DNA of 56,459 nt from an uncultured Eubacteriales bacterium (GTDB lineage Bacteria; Bacillota; Clostridia; Christensenellales; CAG-138). The notes below the pieces were generated by a model, which made no database searches, was not told the origin of the DNA, and saw nothing but the letters and a program-made list of their open reading frames with translations. The number at the start of each line of letters is the position of its first letter. The first letter of the stretch is position 1. The stretch lies in assembly GCA_902761365.1 (NCBI GenBank), contig CACWJZ010000008.1, positions 1 to 56,459 of the forward strand, given 5' to 3'. A program made the translations under genes and the position numbers. Below, piece by piece: positions 31,860 through 39,609 of this stretch.

Positions 31860-32518
31860 GCGGGCTTCGCTACAAATGCCTGGTGCTGGACCACGACGAC
31901 ACGGTCATGGACAGCACCCGGCTCATCCACCATCCCGCCTTCTTGGTCTATCTCAACAAGGCGCGGCCGGGGACGACCATCAGCCTGGAGGAATACTTCC
32001 GGGTGAACTTCCACCCGGGCTTCTTGGAGTACTGCGAGCAGGTCCTCCGCCTCACCCCGGCGGAGCTGGAGGAGGAGATGGCGGTGTGGACCGGGTATGT
32101 GGCCACCCACGTGCCCCGGGCCTTCCCCGGCATGAAGGAGCTCATGGCCGAGCAACTTCGGCGGGGCGGGTCCATCGCCGTGATCTCCCACTCCCTGCGG
32201 GAGAACATCCTCCGGGACTATCGGGCCAACGGGCTGCCCGAGCCCTCCATGGTCTTCGGCTGGGAGCTGCCCCGGGAGCAGCGCAAGCCCAATCCCTACG
32301 CCCTGGATCAGCTCATGGCGTGCATGGACCTGGGGCCTGAGGACATGCTGGTTGTGGACGACCTCAAGCCCGGCTACGACATGGCGAAGCAGCGCCGCGT
32401 CCCCTTCGCCGCCGCGGGCTGGGCCTACGACGTGCCGGAGATCCGCGCCTTTCTGCAGCAGAACTGCCCGTTGTACTTCGACACCACGGAGGGGCTGTAT
32501 CGGTATCTGTTTGAATAG
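31856..32518 (+). CDS. HAD family hydrolase
   Basis: A 220-residue HAD phosphatase. Motif I is DHDDT (nucleophile and acid Asp), with a helical cap (about 20-90), motif II VISHS, motif III lysine in REQRKPNP, and motif IV VVDDLKPG. It is closest to phosphoglycolate-phosphatase-type HADs; the substrate cannot be named. It overlaps the glutaredoxin gene by four bases (ATGA), so the two are translationally coupled. Confidence 0.88.
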   Translation: MSGLRYKCLVLDHDDTVMDSTRLIHHPAFLVYLNKARPGTTISLEEYFRVNFHPGFLEYCEQVLRLTPAELEEEMAVWTGYVATHVPRAFPGMKELMAEQLRRGGSIAVISHSLRENILRDYRANGLPEPSMVFGWELPREQRKPNPYALDQLMACMDLGPEDMLVVDDLKPGYDMAKQRRVPFAAAGWAYDVPEIRAFLQQNCPLYFDTTEGLYRYLFE

Positions 32519-32563
32519 AGAAAGAAGGCCTGCGCCAGTCTTGAAAAGGCGCCAAAGTCATAG

Positions 32564-32605
32564 AAAGAGGCAACGCTTTCGCGAAAAAAGCATTGCCTCT
32601 TCTTA
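32564..32605 (+). terminator. Terminator, possibly bidirectional
   Basis: A stem of 15-16 bp with one mismatch (AAAGAGGCAACGCTTT pairing with AAAGCATTGCCTCTT). It lies between the HAD gene and the convergent 32630 gene and can serve both. Confidence 0.7.
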
Positions 32606-32629
32606 CATTTCTCCGTTTGCGCCGCTTCC

Positions 32630-32857
32630 CTAATAGAAGATCGGAATATCCCCTTCGATGCCAAATTTTTGTTTGAAGGCGTCCAGGTCCGCGGGGGTGC
32701 GGATCAGGGACACCTCCCGGAAGCGGCCCGTCGCCTTCTCCCGGAACCCGACCACCTTCTCCCCCGTACAGATGCTGCTGCGGATCGCCGGTTCCAGCAG
32801 CGCCCGATCATAGGCCTCTGCGGGGGCCTTTTTTGTTTTCAGCCAGGAAAAGAGCAT
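32630..32857 (-). CDS. Small conserved protein in the csoR operon
   Basis: A 75-residue protein with a basic N-terminus, a single Cys in SICTGEKVVGF and the block GRFREVSLIRTPADLDAFKQKFGI. I recall similar small proteins beside CsoR or copper genes in Clostridia (sometimes mislabelled aspartate dehydrogenase), but I cannot assign a function. The start follows GGGGGTAAGG and lies 10 bases after the csoR stop, so it shares the csoR transcript. Confidence 0.65.
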   Translation of the reverse strand: MLFSWLKTKKAPAEAYDRALLEPAIRSSICTGEKVVGFREKATGRFREVSLIRTPADLDAFKQKFGIEGDIPIFY

Positions 32858-32867
32858 CCTTACCCCC

Positions 32868-33173
32868 TCACTTCATGAGCTTTTGCAGCGTGTCCATGAG
32901 CTCGTCCACCACCTGGTCGTTCCCGGCGCGGATGTCGTTCACCACGCAGGAGCGGATGTGGTCCCCCAGCAGCTCCCGGTTGAAGGCGTTCAGGGCCGCG
33001 CTGACCGCCGCGCTCTGGATCAGGATGTCCGTGCAGTAGGCCCCCTTCTCCACCATGGCCCGGATGCCCCGGACCTGGCCCTCGATGCGGCTCAGCCGGT
33101 GGATGAGGCTGCGGTATTCCGCCTCCGTGCGCTCCTTTTTCTTGCCCGAGCAGCAGCAATCCATCTCTTCCAT
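32868..33173 (-). CDS. csoR: CsoR-type copper-sensing transcriptional repressor
   Basis: A 101-residue four-helix repressor (DUF156). The Cu(I) ligands follow the CsoR spacing exactly: Cys in GAYCTDIL, 24 residues, His in GDHIRS, three residues, Cys in SCVV. The N-terminus carries an extra CCCSGKKK stretch. I chose ATG 33173 because of the GAGG at about 9 bases; ATG 33209 lacks a site. Its likely targets are the copA promoter (operator 36511-36529) and copZ. It has its own promoter at 33205-33234. Confidence 0.92.
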   Translation of the reverse strand: MEEMDCCCSGKKKERTEAEYRSLIHRLSRIEGQVRGIRAMVEKGAYCTDILIQSAAVSAALNAFNRELLGDHIRSCVVNDIRAGNDQVVDELMDTLQKLMK

Positions 33174-33204
33174 GGTCTTGGTCCTCTTTCCCTTCGTTTG
33201 TATG

Positions 33205-33234
33205 AGCATACCACGGGCGATTTGCCCCTGTCAA
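33205..33234 (-). promoter_or_regulatory. Promoter of csoR
   Basis: Read on the minus strand: TTGACA (33229-33234), an 18-base spacer and TATGCT (33205-33210). It lacks the TATACCC…GGGTATA box of copA. Confidence 0.65.
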
Positions 33235-33247
33235 CGCTCTTTCACCC

Positions 33248-33276
33248 TTGACAAGGGCCCCGGGACCCGCCATACT
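33248..33276 (+). promoter_or_regulatory. Promoter of the SDR gene
   Basis: TTGACA (33248-33253), a 17-base spacer and CATACT (33271-33276), divergent from the csoR promoter 13 bases away. Confidence 0.65.
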
Positions 33277-33307
33277 GCAAGGGAAGATCGGAAAGGACGG
33301 AACGAAC

Positions 33308-34081
33308 ATGAAACGGATCGCGGTGATCACCGGCGCTTCCAGCGGCATGGGCCGCCGGTTCGCCGAAACCTGCAGCGAGATGGGCCCCTTCGACGAGATC
33401 TGGGTCATCGCCCGGAGCAGGGACAAGCTGGAAACGTTGAAAGAAACGGCCCCCTACCCCGTGCGGGTGCTGGCCATGGACCTGACGGATCGAAGAAGCT
33501 TCGAGACCTACGCCGCCGCCCTTCAGGCGGAGCCGGTGGAGGTCCCCCTGCTGGTGAACGCGGCGGGCTTCGGCAAATTCCGGGCGGTCATGGACACACC
33601 TCTGGAGGTGAACCTGAACATGGCGGACCTGAACTGCCAGGCCGTCCAGGCCATGTGCCAGCTGACGGTGCCCCACATGCCCGCGGGCAGCCGCATCATC
33701 AACATCGCCTCCGTGGCCGCCTATCAGCCTATCCCCTACATCGACGTGTATGGGGCCAGCAAGGCCTTCGTGCTGAGCTACAGCCGGGCCCTGAACCGGG
33801 AGCTGAAGGGCCGGGGCATCGGCGTCACGGCGGTGTGCCCCTTCTGGACCAGAACCGCCTTCTTCGACCGGGCCATCGACCCGGACCGGGAGCCGGTGGT
33901 GAAGCACTACGCCGCCATGTACGATCCCAAGGACGTGGTGGCCCAGGCCTGGCGAGACGCCAAGCGGGGCCGAGACATGAGCCGGTTCGGCGCCGTGGCC
34001 CGCTTCCAGGGGGTCCTTGCCAAGCTCCTGCCCCACAGCTTCGTCATGAGCTATTGGATGCGCCAGCAGAAGCTGTCGTGA
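33308..34081 (+). CDS. Short-chain dehydrogenase/reductase (SDR)
   Basis: A 257-residue classical SDR. The cofactor loop is TGASSGMG, then DLTD, NAAG, and the active-site Ser (INIASVAAY) with Tyr and Lys in VYGASKAF. It reduces or oxidises an unknown alcohol/ketone with NAD(P). ATG 33308 lies behind AAAGGACGG; an in-frame ATG at 33248 would coincide with the -35. It is divergent from csoR, but nothing else links it to copper. Confidence 0.9.
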   Translation: MKRIAVITGASSGMGRRFAETCSEMGPFDEIWVIARSRDKLETLKETAPYPVRVLAMDLTDRRSFETYAAALQAEPVEVPLLVNAAGFGKFRAVMDTPLEVNLNMADLNCQAVQAMCQLTVPHMPAGSRIINIASVAAYQPIPYIDVYGASKAFVLSYSRALNRELKGRGIGVTAVCPFWTRTAFFDRAIDPDREPVVKHYAAMYDPKDVVAQAWRDAKRGRDMSRFGAVARFQGVLAKLLPHSFVMSYWMRQQKLS

Positions 34082-34110
34082 CCCCCTCAGCCGTAGCTTT
34101 TTTCTCAAAT

Positions 34111-34137
34111 CGCAAATGATCTGGCACCTTTATTGGC
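34111..34137. repeat. 27-bp gene-end repeat, copy A
   Basis: Begins CGCAAATGATCTGGC. It matches 51609-51635 at 24 of 27 bases. Past the 3' end of the minus-strand gene at 34166. Confidence 0.6.
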
Positions 34138-34144
34138 CGTCTGG

Positions 34145-34167
34145 AAGCCCCTTCGGGGGCTTTTTTT
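34145..34167 (+). terminator. Bidirectional terminator
   Basis: AAGCCCC-TTCG-GGGGCTT tetraloop hairpin followed by TTTTTTT. It also overlaps the end of the convergent minus-strand gene. Confidence 0.8.
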
Positions 34168-36364
34168 ATGCCCGTTTTTTCCGGTGCAGCAGGCGGAACA
34201 GCGCGTACAGGAGCCCTAGCAGGATGGACCCCAGGCCGCCCAGGAACAGGAACCCGGCATAGTTCGATACCTCGGCCCGCTCCTCCGGCGGCGGCGTGGG
34301 CGTGGGCGAAGATCTCGCCAATTCGGGGCCGTCGCTGGGGCCGGGGCTGCCGTCCGGCTTCGGGTCGTCGTCTGACGCCGGGCTGCCGTCCGGCTTAGCC
34401 GGGATCATGTCCTCATCCATCGTTGGCTGCGAGGTCCCATGCAAGCCCGGCATTGGGGACGCCGGGGGCGTGACAGACGGCGCAGGCGTGGGCGTTGCCG
34501 TTGCGGTCGGGGCAGGGGTCAGCGTGGGCGTAGGCGTAGGGGTAGGTGTCGGCGTTGGCGTGGGTGTAGGCGTTGGTGTCGGGGTCGGCGTTGGTGTAGG
34601 CGTAGGAGTTGGTGTTGGGGTCGGGGTTGGGGTTGGGGTTGGCGTAGGAGTTGGTGTTGGGGTTGGTGTCGAGGTTGGGGTAGGTGTCGGCGCTGGGGTT
34701 GGCGTTGGCTTAGGGGTAGGCGTAGGCTTAGGGGTAGGCGTAGGCTTAAGCGTCGGCGTCGGTTTCGGGGTTCGTGTGGGTTTCGGCGTCGGAGTCGGCG
34801 TCGGCGTTGGCTTAGGGGTAGGCGTAGGCTTGGGCGTGGGTGTAGGCTTCGGGGTTCGTGTAGGTTTTGGCGTGGGTGTGGGTGTCGGCGTCGGAGTCGG
34901 CGTAGGCTTCGGCGTTGGTTTTGGTGTAGGCGTTGACGTAGGTTTCGCCGTCGGCGTCGACTTAGGCGTCGGTGTCGGTGTGGGTGTCGGCGTCGACTTA
35001 GGCGTTGGCTTGGGTGTAGGCGTTGGCGTAGGTTTCGCCGTCGGCGTCGACTTAGGCGTCGGTGTCGGTGTTAGCTTTGGCGTCGGAGTCGAAGTCGGTG
35101 TCGGCGTGCGAGTTGGTTTAGGTGTCGGGGTCAGTTTCGGCGTGCGAGTTGGTTTAGGTGTCGGAGTTGGTTTCGGTGTGCGAGTAGATTTCGGCGTTGA
35201 CGTTGGTTTCGGTGTGCGAGTAGGTTTCGGCGTTGTCGTTGGTTTCGGCGTGCGAGTAGGTTTCGGCGGCACCATCGGTGTCGCAGACGGCAAGGCTGAA
35301 TGGGTCGGGGTGGAAATCGGCGTCTCTGTAGGCGCTTGCGTGTGCATTGCCGTTGATGTAGGCGCAGGCGATGTCGTCGAGACAGGTGCTGGCGTAATCG
35401 CGGGCGAAGGATCGTGGCTGTCTGTGGGCGTGGAGGCTGGCGCCGGATCGTGGGTCTCTGCAGGCGAGGACGTAGGGGCGGGCACATGGGTACCCGTGGG
35501 CGAGGACGTAGGCGCAGGCCCTTGGGTGCTCGTAGGCGAGGACGTAGGCGCAGGCCCTTGGGTGCTCGTAGGTGAGGATGTAGGCGCAGGCCCTTGGGTA
35601 CCCGTGGGCGAGGAAGAAGGATTGGCCGACGCGCCTGGGCCTGGATCTGGTCCCGGACCTGGACCTGGATCTGGATCAGGGGTGGCTGTGGGCACCGGCG
35701 CGACCGTAGGCGCAGGGGTCGGCGACGGCGCGGGCGTGTCGGCAGGGGTCGGAGCGGTGGTCGGGTCCGGCGTAGCCGTAGGGGGCGGCGTGGGCGTGGG
35801 CAGTGACGTGGGCGTGGGCGTCGGTTCAGGCGTGGGCGTGGCCGCAGGCTTAGGATCGCTGAGGATGATGCGGCCATTTTTGTTGGCGGAAAGAACGCCT
35901 GTGACCACAAGAGGTTGGTCGTCCTCGAATTCATCCAGCGGGTGGAGAAACTGGATGTTGGCGGCCAGGAACTCGGCCTTGGTAGCCTTGACCTTGACCT
36001 TCACCGCCATCAGGTCGTCATCGAGCTGGGAGAGGGTGGCGGAGACGGTGGTGGCGGACGCGCCGGAATCGGAGATGGAGACGATCATGGCGTCGGTGAT
36101 CTCCGGGATCCGGTAGCCACCCTGCTTGTAGATCATGGCCGTGCCGGTCACTTTGACCACCTTTTTCGTATGGATCGCCTCCACCAGAGCCGGATCGTTG
36201 GAGCTGTCCAGATAGACCAGCTTGCCTTCCCGACCGTCCTGCAGATAGACGGTCTTCCCGCTTTTATATGTGACCTGACCGGTGAAGCTGGTCTCCGCTG
36301 CCGTATAGCAAAAAGGGGACACCACCAACAGCAACGCCACCAACAGGGCCACAATCCGTTTCAT
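34166..36364 (-). CDS. Surface protein with OB-like N-terminal domain and very long Thr/Pro-rich stalk
   Basis: A 732-residue exported protein. A signal peptide (about 1-24, ending YTAAE) precedes an N-terminal domain (about 25-155; [28 protein letters not shown]) that looks like an OB fold. A stalk of about 500 residues follows: first 13-residue Ser/Pro repeats ([12 protein letters not shown]), then long [12 protein letters not shown] runs. A single membrane helix near the C-terminus ends in LLHRKKRA, with no LPXTG; the anchor is a stop-transfer helix. ATG 36364 is preceded by GGAGA; the longer ATG 36376 is not. A cell-wall-spanning stalk is inferred. Confidence 0.75.
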   Translation of the reverse strand: MKRIVALLVALLLVVSPFCYTAAETSFTGQVTYKSGKTVYLQDGREGKLVYLDSSNDPALVEAIHTKKVVKVTGTAMIYKQGGYRIPEITDAMIVSISDSGASATTVSATLSQLDDDLMAVKVKVKATKAEFLAANIQFLHPLDEFEDDQPLVVTGVLSANKNGRIILSDPKPAATPTPEPTPTPTSLPTPTPPPTATPDPTTAPTPADTPAPSPTPAPTVAPVPTATPDPDPGPGPGPDPGPGASANPSSSPTGTQGPAPTSSPTSTQGPAPTSSPTSTQGPAPTSSPTGTHVPAPTSSPAETHDPAPASTPTDSHDPSPAITPAPVSTTSPAPTSTAMHTQAPTETPISTPTHSALPSATPMVPPKPTRTPKPTTTPKPTRTPKPTSTPKSTRTPKPTPTPKPTRTPKLTPTPKPTRTPTPTSTPTPKLTPTPTPKSTPTAKPTPTPTPKPTPKSTPTPTPTPTPKSTPTAKPTSTPTPKPTPKPTPTPTPTPTPTPKPTRTPKPTPTPKPTPTPKPTPTPTPTPKPTRTPKPTPTLKPTPTPKPTPTPKPTPTPAPTPTPTSTPTPTPTPTPTPTPTPTPTPTPTPTPTPTPTPTPTPTPTPTPTPTPTPTLTPAPTATATPTPAPSVTPPASPMPGLHGTSQPTMDEDMIPAKPDGSPASDDDPKPDGSPGPSDGPELARSSPTPTPPPEERAEVSNYAGFLFLGGLGSILLGLLYALFRLLHRKKRA
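34480..35860 (-). repeat. Pro/Thr-codon tandem repeat region
   Basis: Simple-sequence coding repeat: on the plus strand, runs of GTNGGN triplets. It includes four or more GGGG tracts spaced by two bases at 34617-34640, a canonical G-quadruplex pattern on the template strand, and 39-bp units around 35460-35630. Prone to slippage and misassembly. Confidence 0.85.
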
Positions 36365-36405
36365 ATGCGTCTCCAAAATAGAAATAGTATCGATTTTGTA
36401 TAATT

Positions 36406-36434
36406 AGTATATCGCATGAAAGACTGTATTTCAA
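36406..36434 (-). promoter_or_regulatory. Promoter of the Pro/Thr-rich surface protein gene
   Basis: Read on the minus strand: TTGAAA (36429-36434), a 17-base spacer and TATACT (36406-36411), 42 bases before the ATG. Confidence 0.7.
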
Positions 36435-36504
36435 CAAAAAAATGGCAAAACCGATGCGCTCGCTCGGATGCCGTTCCTCCATCCCCGCGAACCGTTTTTG
36501 GGGA

Positions 36505-36533
36505 TTGACATATACCCCCCATGGGTATACTAT
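36505..36533 (+). promoter_or_regulatory. copA promoter with CsoR-type operator
   Basis: The -35 is TTGACA (36505-36510). The -10 is TACTAT (36528-36533) at 17 bases, or TATACT (36526-36531). Exactly between them lies the perfect inverted repeat TATACCCCCCATGGGTATA (36511-36529), with 7-bp arms TATACCC/GGGTATA around CCCAT. This fits known CsoR operators; repression by occlusion with release by Cu(I) is the expected mode. Confidence 0.85.
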
Positions 36534-36575
36534 AGGGGCAACGAGAGGCGGCCTGGCCGCAGAAAAGGAATGGAT

Positions 36576-39101
36576 ATGAAGCAATACGATGTGACGGGCA
36601 TGAGCTGCGCGGCCTGCAGCGCCCGGGTGGAGAAGGCCGTGAACGGGGTCGAGGGGGTCACCGCCTGCGCGGTGAGCCTGCTCACCAACTCCATGGGCGT
36701 GGAGGGGGACGTGGCCCCGGAGAAGATCATCCAGGCTGTGGAGGCGGCGGGCTACGGCTGCCGGGAGAAGGGCGCGGCGAAGAAGGTGGACCATGCCGCC
36801 GAGGAGGAGGCGCTGAAGGATCGGGAGACGCCAGTGCTGAAGCGGCGGCTCCTGTGGTCGCTGGGCTTTCTGCTGGTCCTGATGTACTTCTCCATGGGCC
36901 ATCATATGTGGGGCTGGCCCATCCCCGCCTGGTTCGAGGGGAACCACGTGGCCATGGGCCTCGTGCAGATGGTCCTCTCCGCCATCATCCTGCTCATCAA
37001 CAAGAAGTTTTTCGTCAGCGGCTTCACCAGCCTCCTCCATCGGGCGCCCAACATGGACACCCTGGTGGCCATGGGCTCCGGGGTCTCCTTCGTGTACAGC
37101 GTGGTGATCCTGTTTGGCATGACGGACGCGGTGGCCAAGGGCGACGGCGAACGGACCATGGCCCTCATGAACAGCTTCTACTTCGAGTCCGCCGCCATGA
37201 TATTGACCCTCATCACCGTGGGCAAGATGCTGGAAGCCCGCTCCAAGGGAAAAACCACCGACGCCCTCCGCAGCCTTATGAAGCTGGCCCCCAAGACCGC
37301 CGTGGTGGCCCGGGACGGGCAGGAGGTGGAGGTGCCCATCGAGGAGGTCCAGACCGGCGACGTGTTCGTGGTGCGGCCCGGGGAGAACGTGCCCGTGGAC
37401 GGCGTGGTCCTGGAGGGCCACAGTGCCGTGAACGAGGCAGCCCTCACCGGCGAGAGCATCCCCGTGGACAAAGGTGAGGGCGACAGCGTCTCCGCCGCCA
37501 CCGTGAACCAATCTGGCTTCCTCCGCTGCCGGGCCACCCGGGTGGGCGAGGACACCACCCTGAGCCAGATCATCCACATGGTCAGCGACGCCGCCGCCAC
37601 CAAGGCCCCCATCGCCAAGGTGGCCGACAAGGTTTCTGGCGTGTTCGTGCCCGCCATCTTGGGCGTCGCGGCGGTGGTGTTCGTCCTGTGGCTAGCCCTA
37701 GGGCAGCCCTTCGCCTACGCGCTCAGCCGGGCCATCACCGTGCTGGTCATCTCCTGCCCCTGCGCCATGGGCCTCGCCACCCCGGTGGCCATCATGGTGG
37801 GCAACGGCAAGGGCGCCAAGAACGGCATCCTGTTCAAGAACGCCGTGTCGTTGGAGCAGACGGGCAAGACGGACATCGTCGTCCTCGACAAGACCGGCAC
37901 CATTACCACCGGGGAGCCCAGGGTGACGGACATCGTTCCCGCGGCGGGTGTGGGGGAAAACGAGCTGCTGACGTTGGCCTACGCCTTGGAGAAAAAGAGC
38001 GAGCACCCCTTAGCCAAGGCCATCCTACAGCGGGGCGACGAGCTGGGGCTCCATGCCGCGGAAGTCACCGACTTTACGGCCCTGCCCGGCAATGGCCTCA
38101 CCGCCAGGCTGAGCGGCGACACCCTTTCCGGCGGGAACCTGACCTTTATTGCGAACCGGTGCCCCGTGCCCGAGGACGTTCGCACTGCCGCAGAACAGTT
38201 GGCGGAGCAGGGCAAGACACCCCTGTTCTTCGCCAAAAACGATGCCCTCCTGGGCGTCGTCGCCGTGGCAGACGTGATGAAACCGGACAGCGCCCAGGCG
38301 GTGAAAGAATTGCAGAACATGGGCATCCGGGTGGTTATGCTCACCGGCGACAACCCCCGTACGGCCAAGGCCATCGGCGATCAGGCGGGGGTGGATCGGG
38401 TCATCGCGGGGGTCCTCCCCGACGGGAAGGAGAAGGTGGTCCGGGAGCTGAAAAACCTGGGCAAGGTGGCCATGGTGGGCGACGGCATCAACGACGCTCC
38501 GGCCCTCATGCGAGCGGATATGGGCATCGCCATCGGCGCGGGCACGGACGTAGCCATGGACGCGGCGGACGTGGTGCTCATGAAGAGCAGCCTTTTGGAC
38601 GTGCCGGCGGCCATCCGGCTCAGCCGGGCGACCCTTCGCAACATCCGGGAGAACCTTTTCTGGGCCTTCTTCTACAACTGCATCGGCATCCCCATCGCGG
38701 CGGGTCTGATCCCGGGGGTCACCCTGGCGCCCATGTTCGGCGCGGCGGCCATGAGCCTATCGAGCTTCTGCGTGGTCACCAACGCCCTGCGGCTGAACCT
38801 CTTCAAGATGCACGACGGCCGGCGGGACCGGCCCAAGAAGCAGCCCGTGACCCTGCCGGAGCAGCCCGTCGCGGAGGAAAAGCCGGCCTTTGCCGAGAGG
38901 ACCATGCGCATCACCGGCATGATGTGCGAGCACTGCGAGGCCGCCGTGAAGGGGGCGTTGGAGAAGGTGCTCGGCGTCAGGGAGGCCACGGCCAGCCACG
39001 AGGCGGGCACGGCCCGGGTGGTGCTGGCAGGGCCGGTCTCCGACGAGGCGCTGAGAAAGGCCGTGGAGGCCATCGGCTACCTCGTGGACGGGGTGGACTG
39101 A
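36576..39101 (+). CDS. copA: Copper-translocating P1B-type ATPase CopA
   Basis: An 841-residue P-type ATPase exporting Cu(I). The N-terminal heavy-metal domain has GMSCAACS. The membrane CPC site is SCPCAMGLATP, the phosphorylation site DKTGT, then HPLAKAI (HP motif), MLTGDNPRTA and GDGINDAPAL. A second heavy-metal domain is at the C-terminus (GMMCEHCEAA, about residue 775) rather than in tandem at the N-terminus. I prefer ATG 36576 because AAAGGA sits six bases upstream; the ATG at 36570 directly abuts it. Controlled by the CsoR operator; copZ follows 77 bases later. Confidence 0.95.
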   Translation: MKQYDVTGMSCAACSARVEKAVNGVEGVTACAVSLLTNSMGVEGDVAPEKIIQAVEAAGYGCREKGAAKKVDHAAEEEALKDRETPVLKRRLLWSLGFLLVLMYFSMGHHMWGWPIPAWFEGNHVAMGLVQMVLSAIILLINKKFFVSGFTSLLHRAPNMDTLVAMGSGVSFVYSVVILFGMTDAVAKGDGERTMALMNSFYFESAAMILTLITVGKMLEARSKGKTTDALRSLMKLAPKTAVVARDGQEVEVPIEEVQTGDVFVVRPGENVPVDGVVLEGHSAVNEAALTGESIPVDKGEGDSVSAATVNQSGFLRCRATRVGEDTTLSQIIHMVSDAAATKAPIAKVADKVSGVFVPAILGVAAVVFVLWLALGQPFAYALSRAITVLVISCPCAMGLATPVAIMVGNGKGAKNGILFKNAVSLEQTGKTDIVVLDKTGTITTGEPRVTDIVPAAGVGENELLTLAYALEKKSEHPLAKAILQRGDELGLHAAEVTDFTALPGNGLTARLSGDTLSGGNLTFIANRCPVPEDVRTAAEQLAEQGKTPLFFAKNDALLGVVAVADVMKPDSAQAVKELQNMGIRVVMLTGDNPRTAKAIGDQAGVDRVIAGVLPDGKEKVVRELKNLGKVAMVGDGINDAPALMRADMGIAIGAGTDVAMDAADVVLMKSSLLDVPAAIRLSRATLRNIRENLFWAFFYNCIGIPIAAGLIPGVTLAPMFGAAAMSLSSFCVVTNALRLNLFKMHDGRRDRPKKQPVTLPEQPVAEEKPAFAERTMRITGMMCEHCEAAVKGALEKVLGVREATASHEAGTARVVLAGPVSDEALRKAVEAIGYLVDGVD

Positions 39102-39103
39102 AA

Positions 39104-39149
39104 TATACCCCCGGCCACCGTTGACGGACGGGGCAAAGGGGTATACAAT
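39104..39149 (+). promoter_or_regulatory. copZ promoter with spaced CsoR-like half-sites
   Basis: TTGACG (39121-39126), a 17-base spacer and TACAAT (39144-39149). TATACCCC (39104-39111) lies upstream and GGGGTATA (39138-39145) overlaps the -10. The arms are the copA half-sites but 26 bases apart, so binding here is less certain. It gives copZ its own start in addition to read-through from copA. Confidence 0.6.
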
Positions 39150-39178
39150 ACCAGTACGATATTATGGAGGAAACGAAC

Positions 39179-39385
39179 ATGAAGACTCTGAATCTGAAGG
39201 TCGATGGCATGAAGTGCGGCGGTTGCTCCGCCCGGCTTCAGCGGGTCCTGGAGGCCCTGCCCCAGGTGGTGAGCTGCAAGGCCGACCACGTGACCAAGAC
39301 CGTGGAGCTGGTCCTCGGGGAGGACCTGCCTTTGGACGCCATCGTCAAGGCGGTCGAGGGCGCCGGCTTCAAGGTGATCGAATAA
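39179..39385 (+). CDS. copZ: CopZ-type copper chaperone
   Basis: A 68-residue single heavy-metal-associated domain with metal site GMKCGGCSARL (M-x-C-x-x-C) near residues 11-15. It carries Cu(I) to CopA and CsoR. The start follows GGAGGAAAC. Directly downstream of copA with its own promoter and a terminator after it. Confidence 0.92.
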   Translation: MKTLNLKVDGMKCGGCSARLQRVLEALPQVVSCKADHVTKTVELVLGEDLPLDAIVKAVEGAGFKVIE

Positions 39386-39400
39386 GCGTTGGAGAGACAG

Positions 39401-39430
39401 CAGGAGAGGCGCCCCCTCTCCTGTTTCTGT
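39401..39430 (+). terminator. Terminator after copZ
   Basis: 9-bp stem CAGGAGAGG/CCTCTCCTG followed by TTTCTGT. Confidence 0.65.
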
Positions 39431-39456
39431 GTTCGTCAGAGGAAGCTTCGGACCGC

Positions 39457-39482
39457 GGGATGGGCAAGCCCATCCCCTACGG
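39457..39482. repeat. Short palindromic dispersed repeat, copy 2
   Basis: GGGATGGGC-AA-GCCCATCCC followed by CTACGG. Relative to 1456-1482 the fifth stem pair changes from G-C to T-A on both arms, so the hairpin is kept. Confidence 0.6.
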
Positions 39483-39488
39483 CGGTAT

Positions 39489-39574
39489 GCAGCTTTCCGC
39501 AGGGGCCGCGGCTTGCCCGGCCCGAGACCGCGCGGCACGCAGTTTCCCGCAGGGACCGCGGCTTGCCCGGCCCG
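39489..39574. repeat. Two 36-bp direct repeats, 50-bp period
   Basis: Copies at 39489-39524 and 39539-39574 differ at three bases. Each holds CCGCGGCTTGCCCGGCCCG. They sit immediately after the palindromic repeat in the copZ-cyuA gap. Confidence 0.65.
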
Positions 39575-39609
39575 TATGGCTGCCAAGTTTACAAAAAAGG
39601 GAGGACACT

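Noticed and set aside
34480-35860. CRISPR-like appearance of repeated blocks
   Set aside because: Units are in-frame codon repeats of variable length without unique spacers or cas genes.
34296-36116. Plus-strand frame reading GVGVGV repeats
   Set aside because: Reverse complement of Pro/Thr codons; pure repeat artefact.
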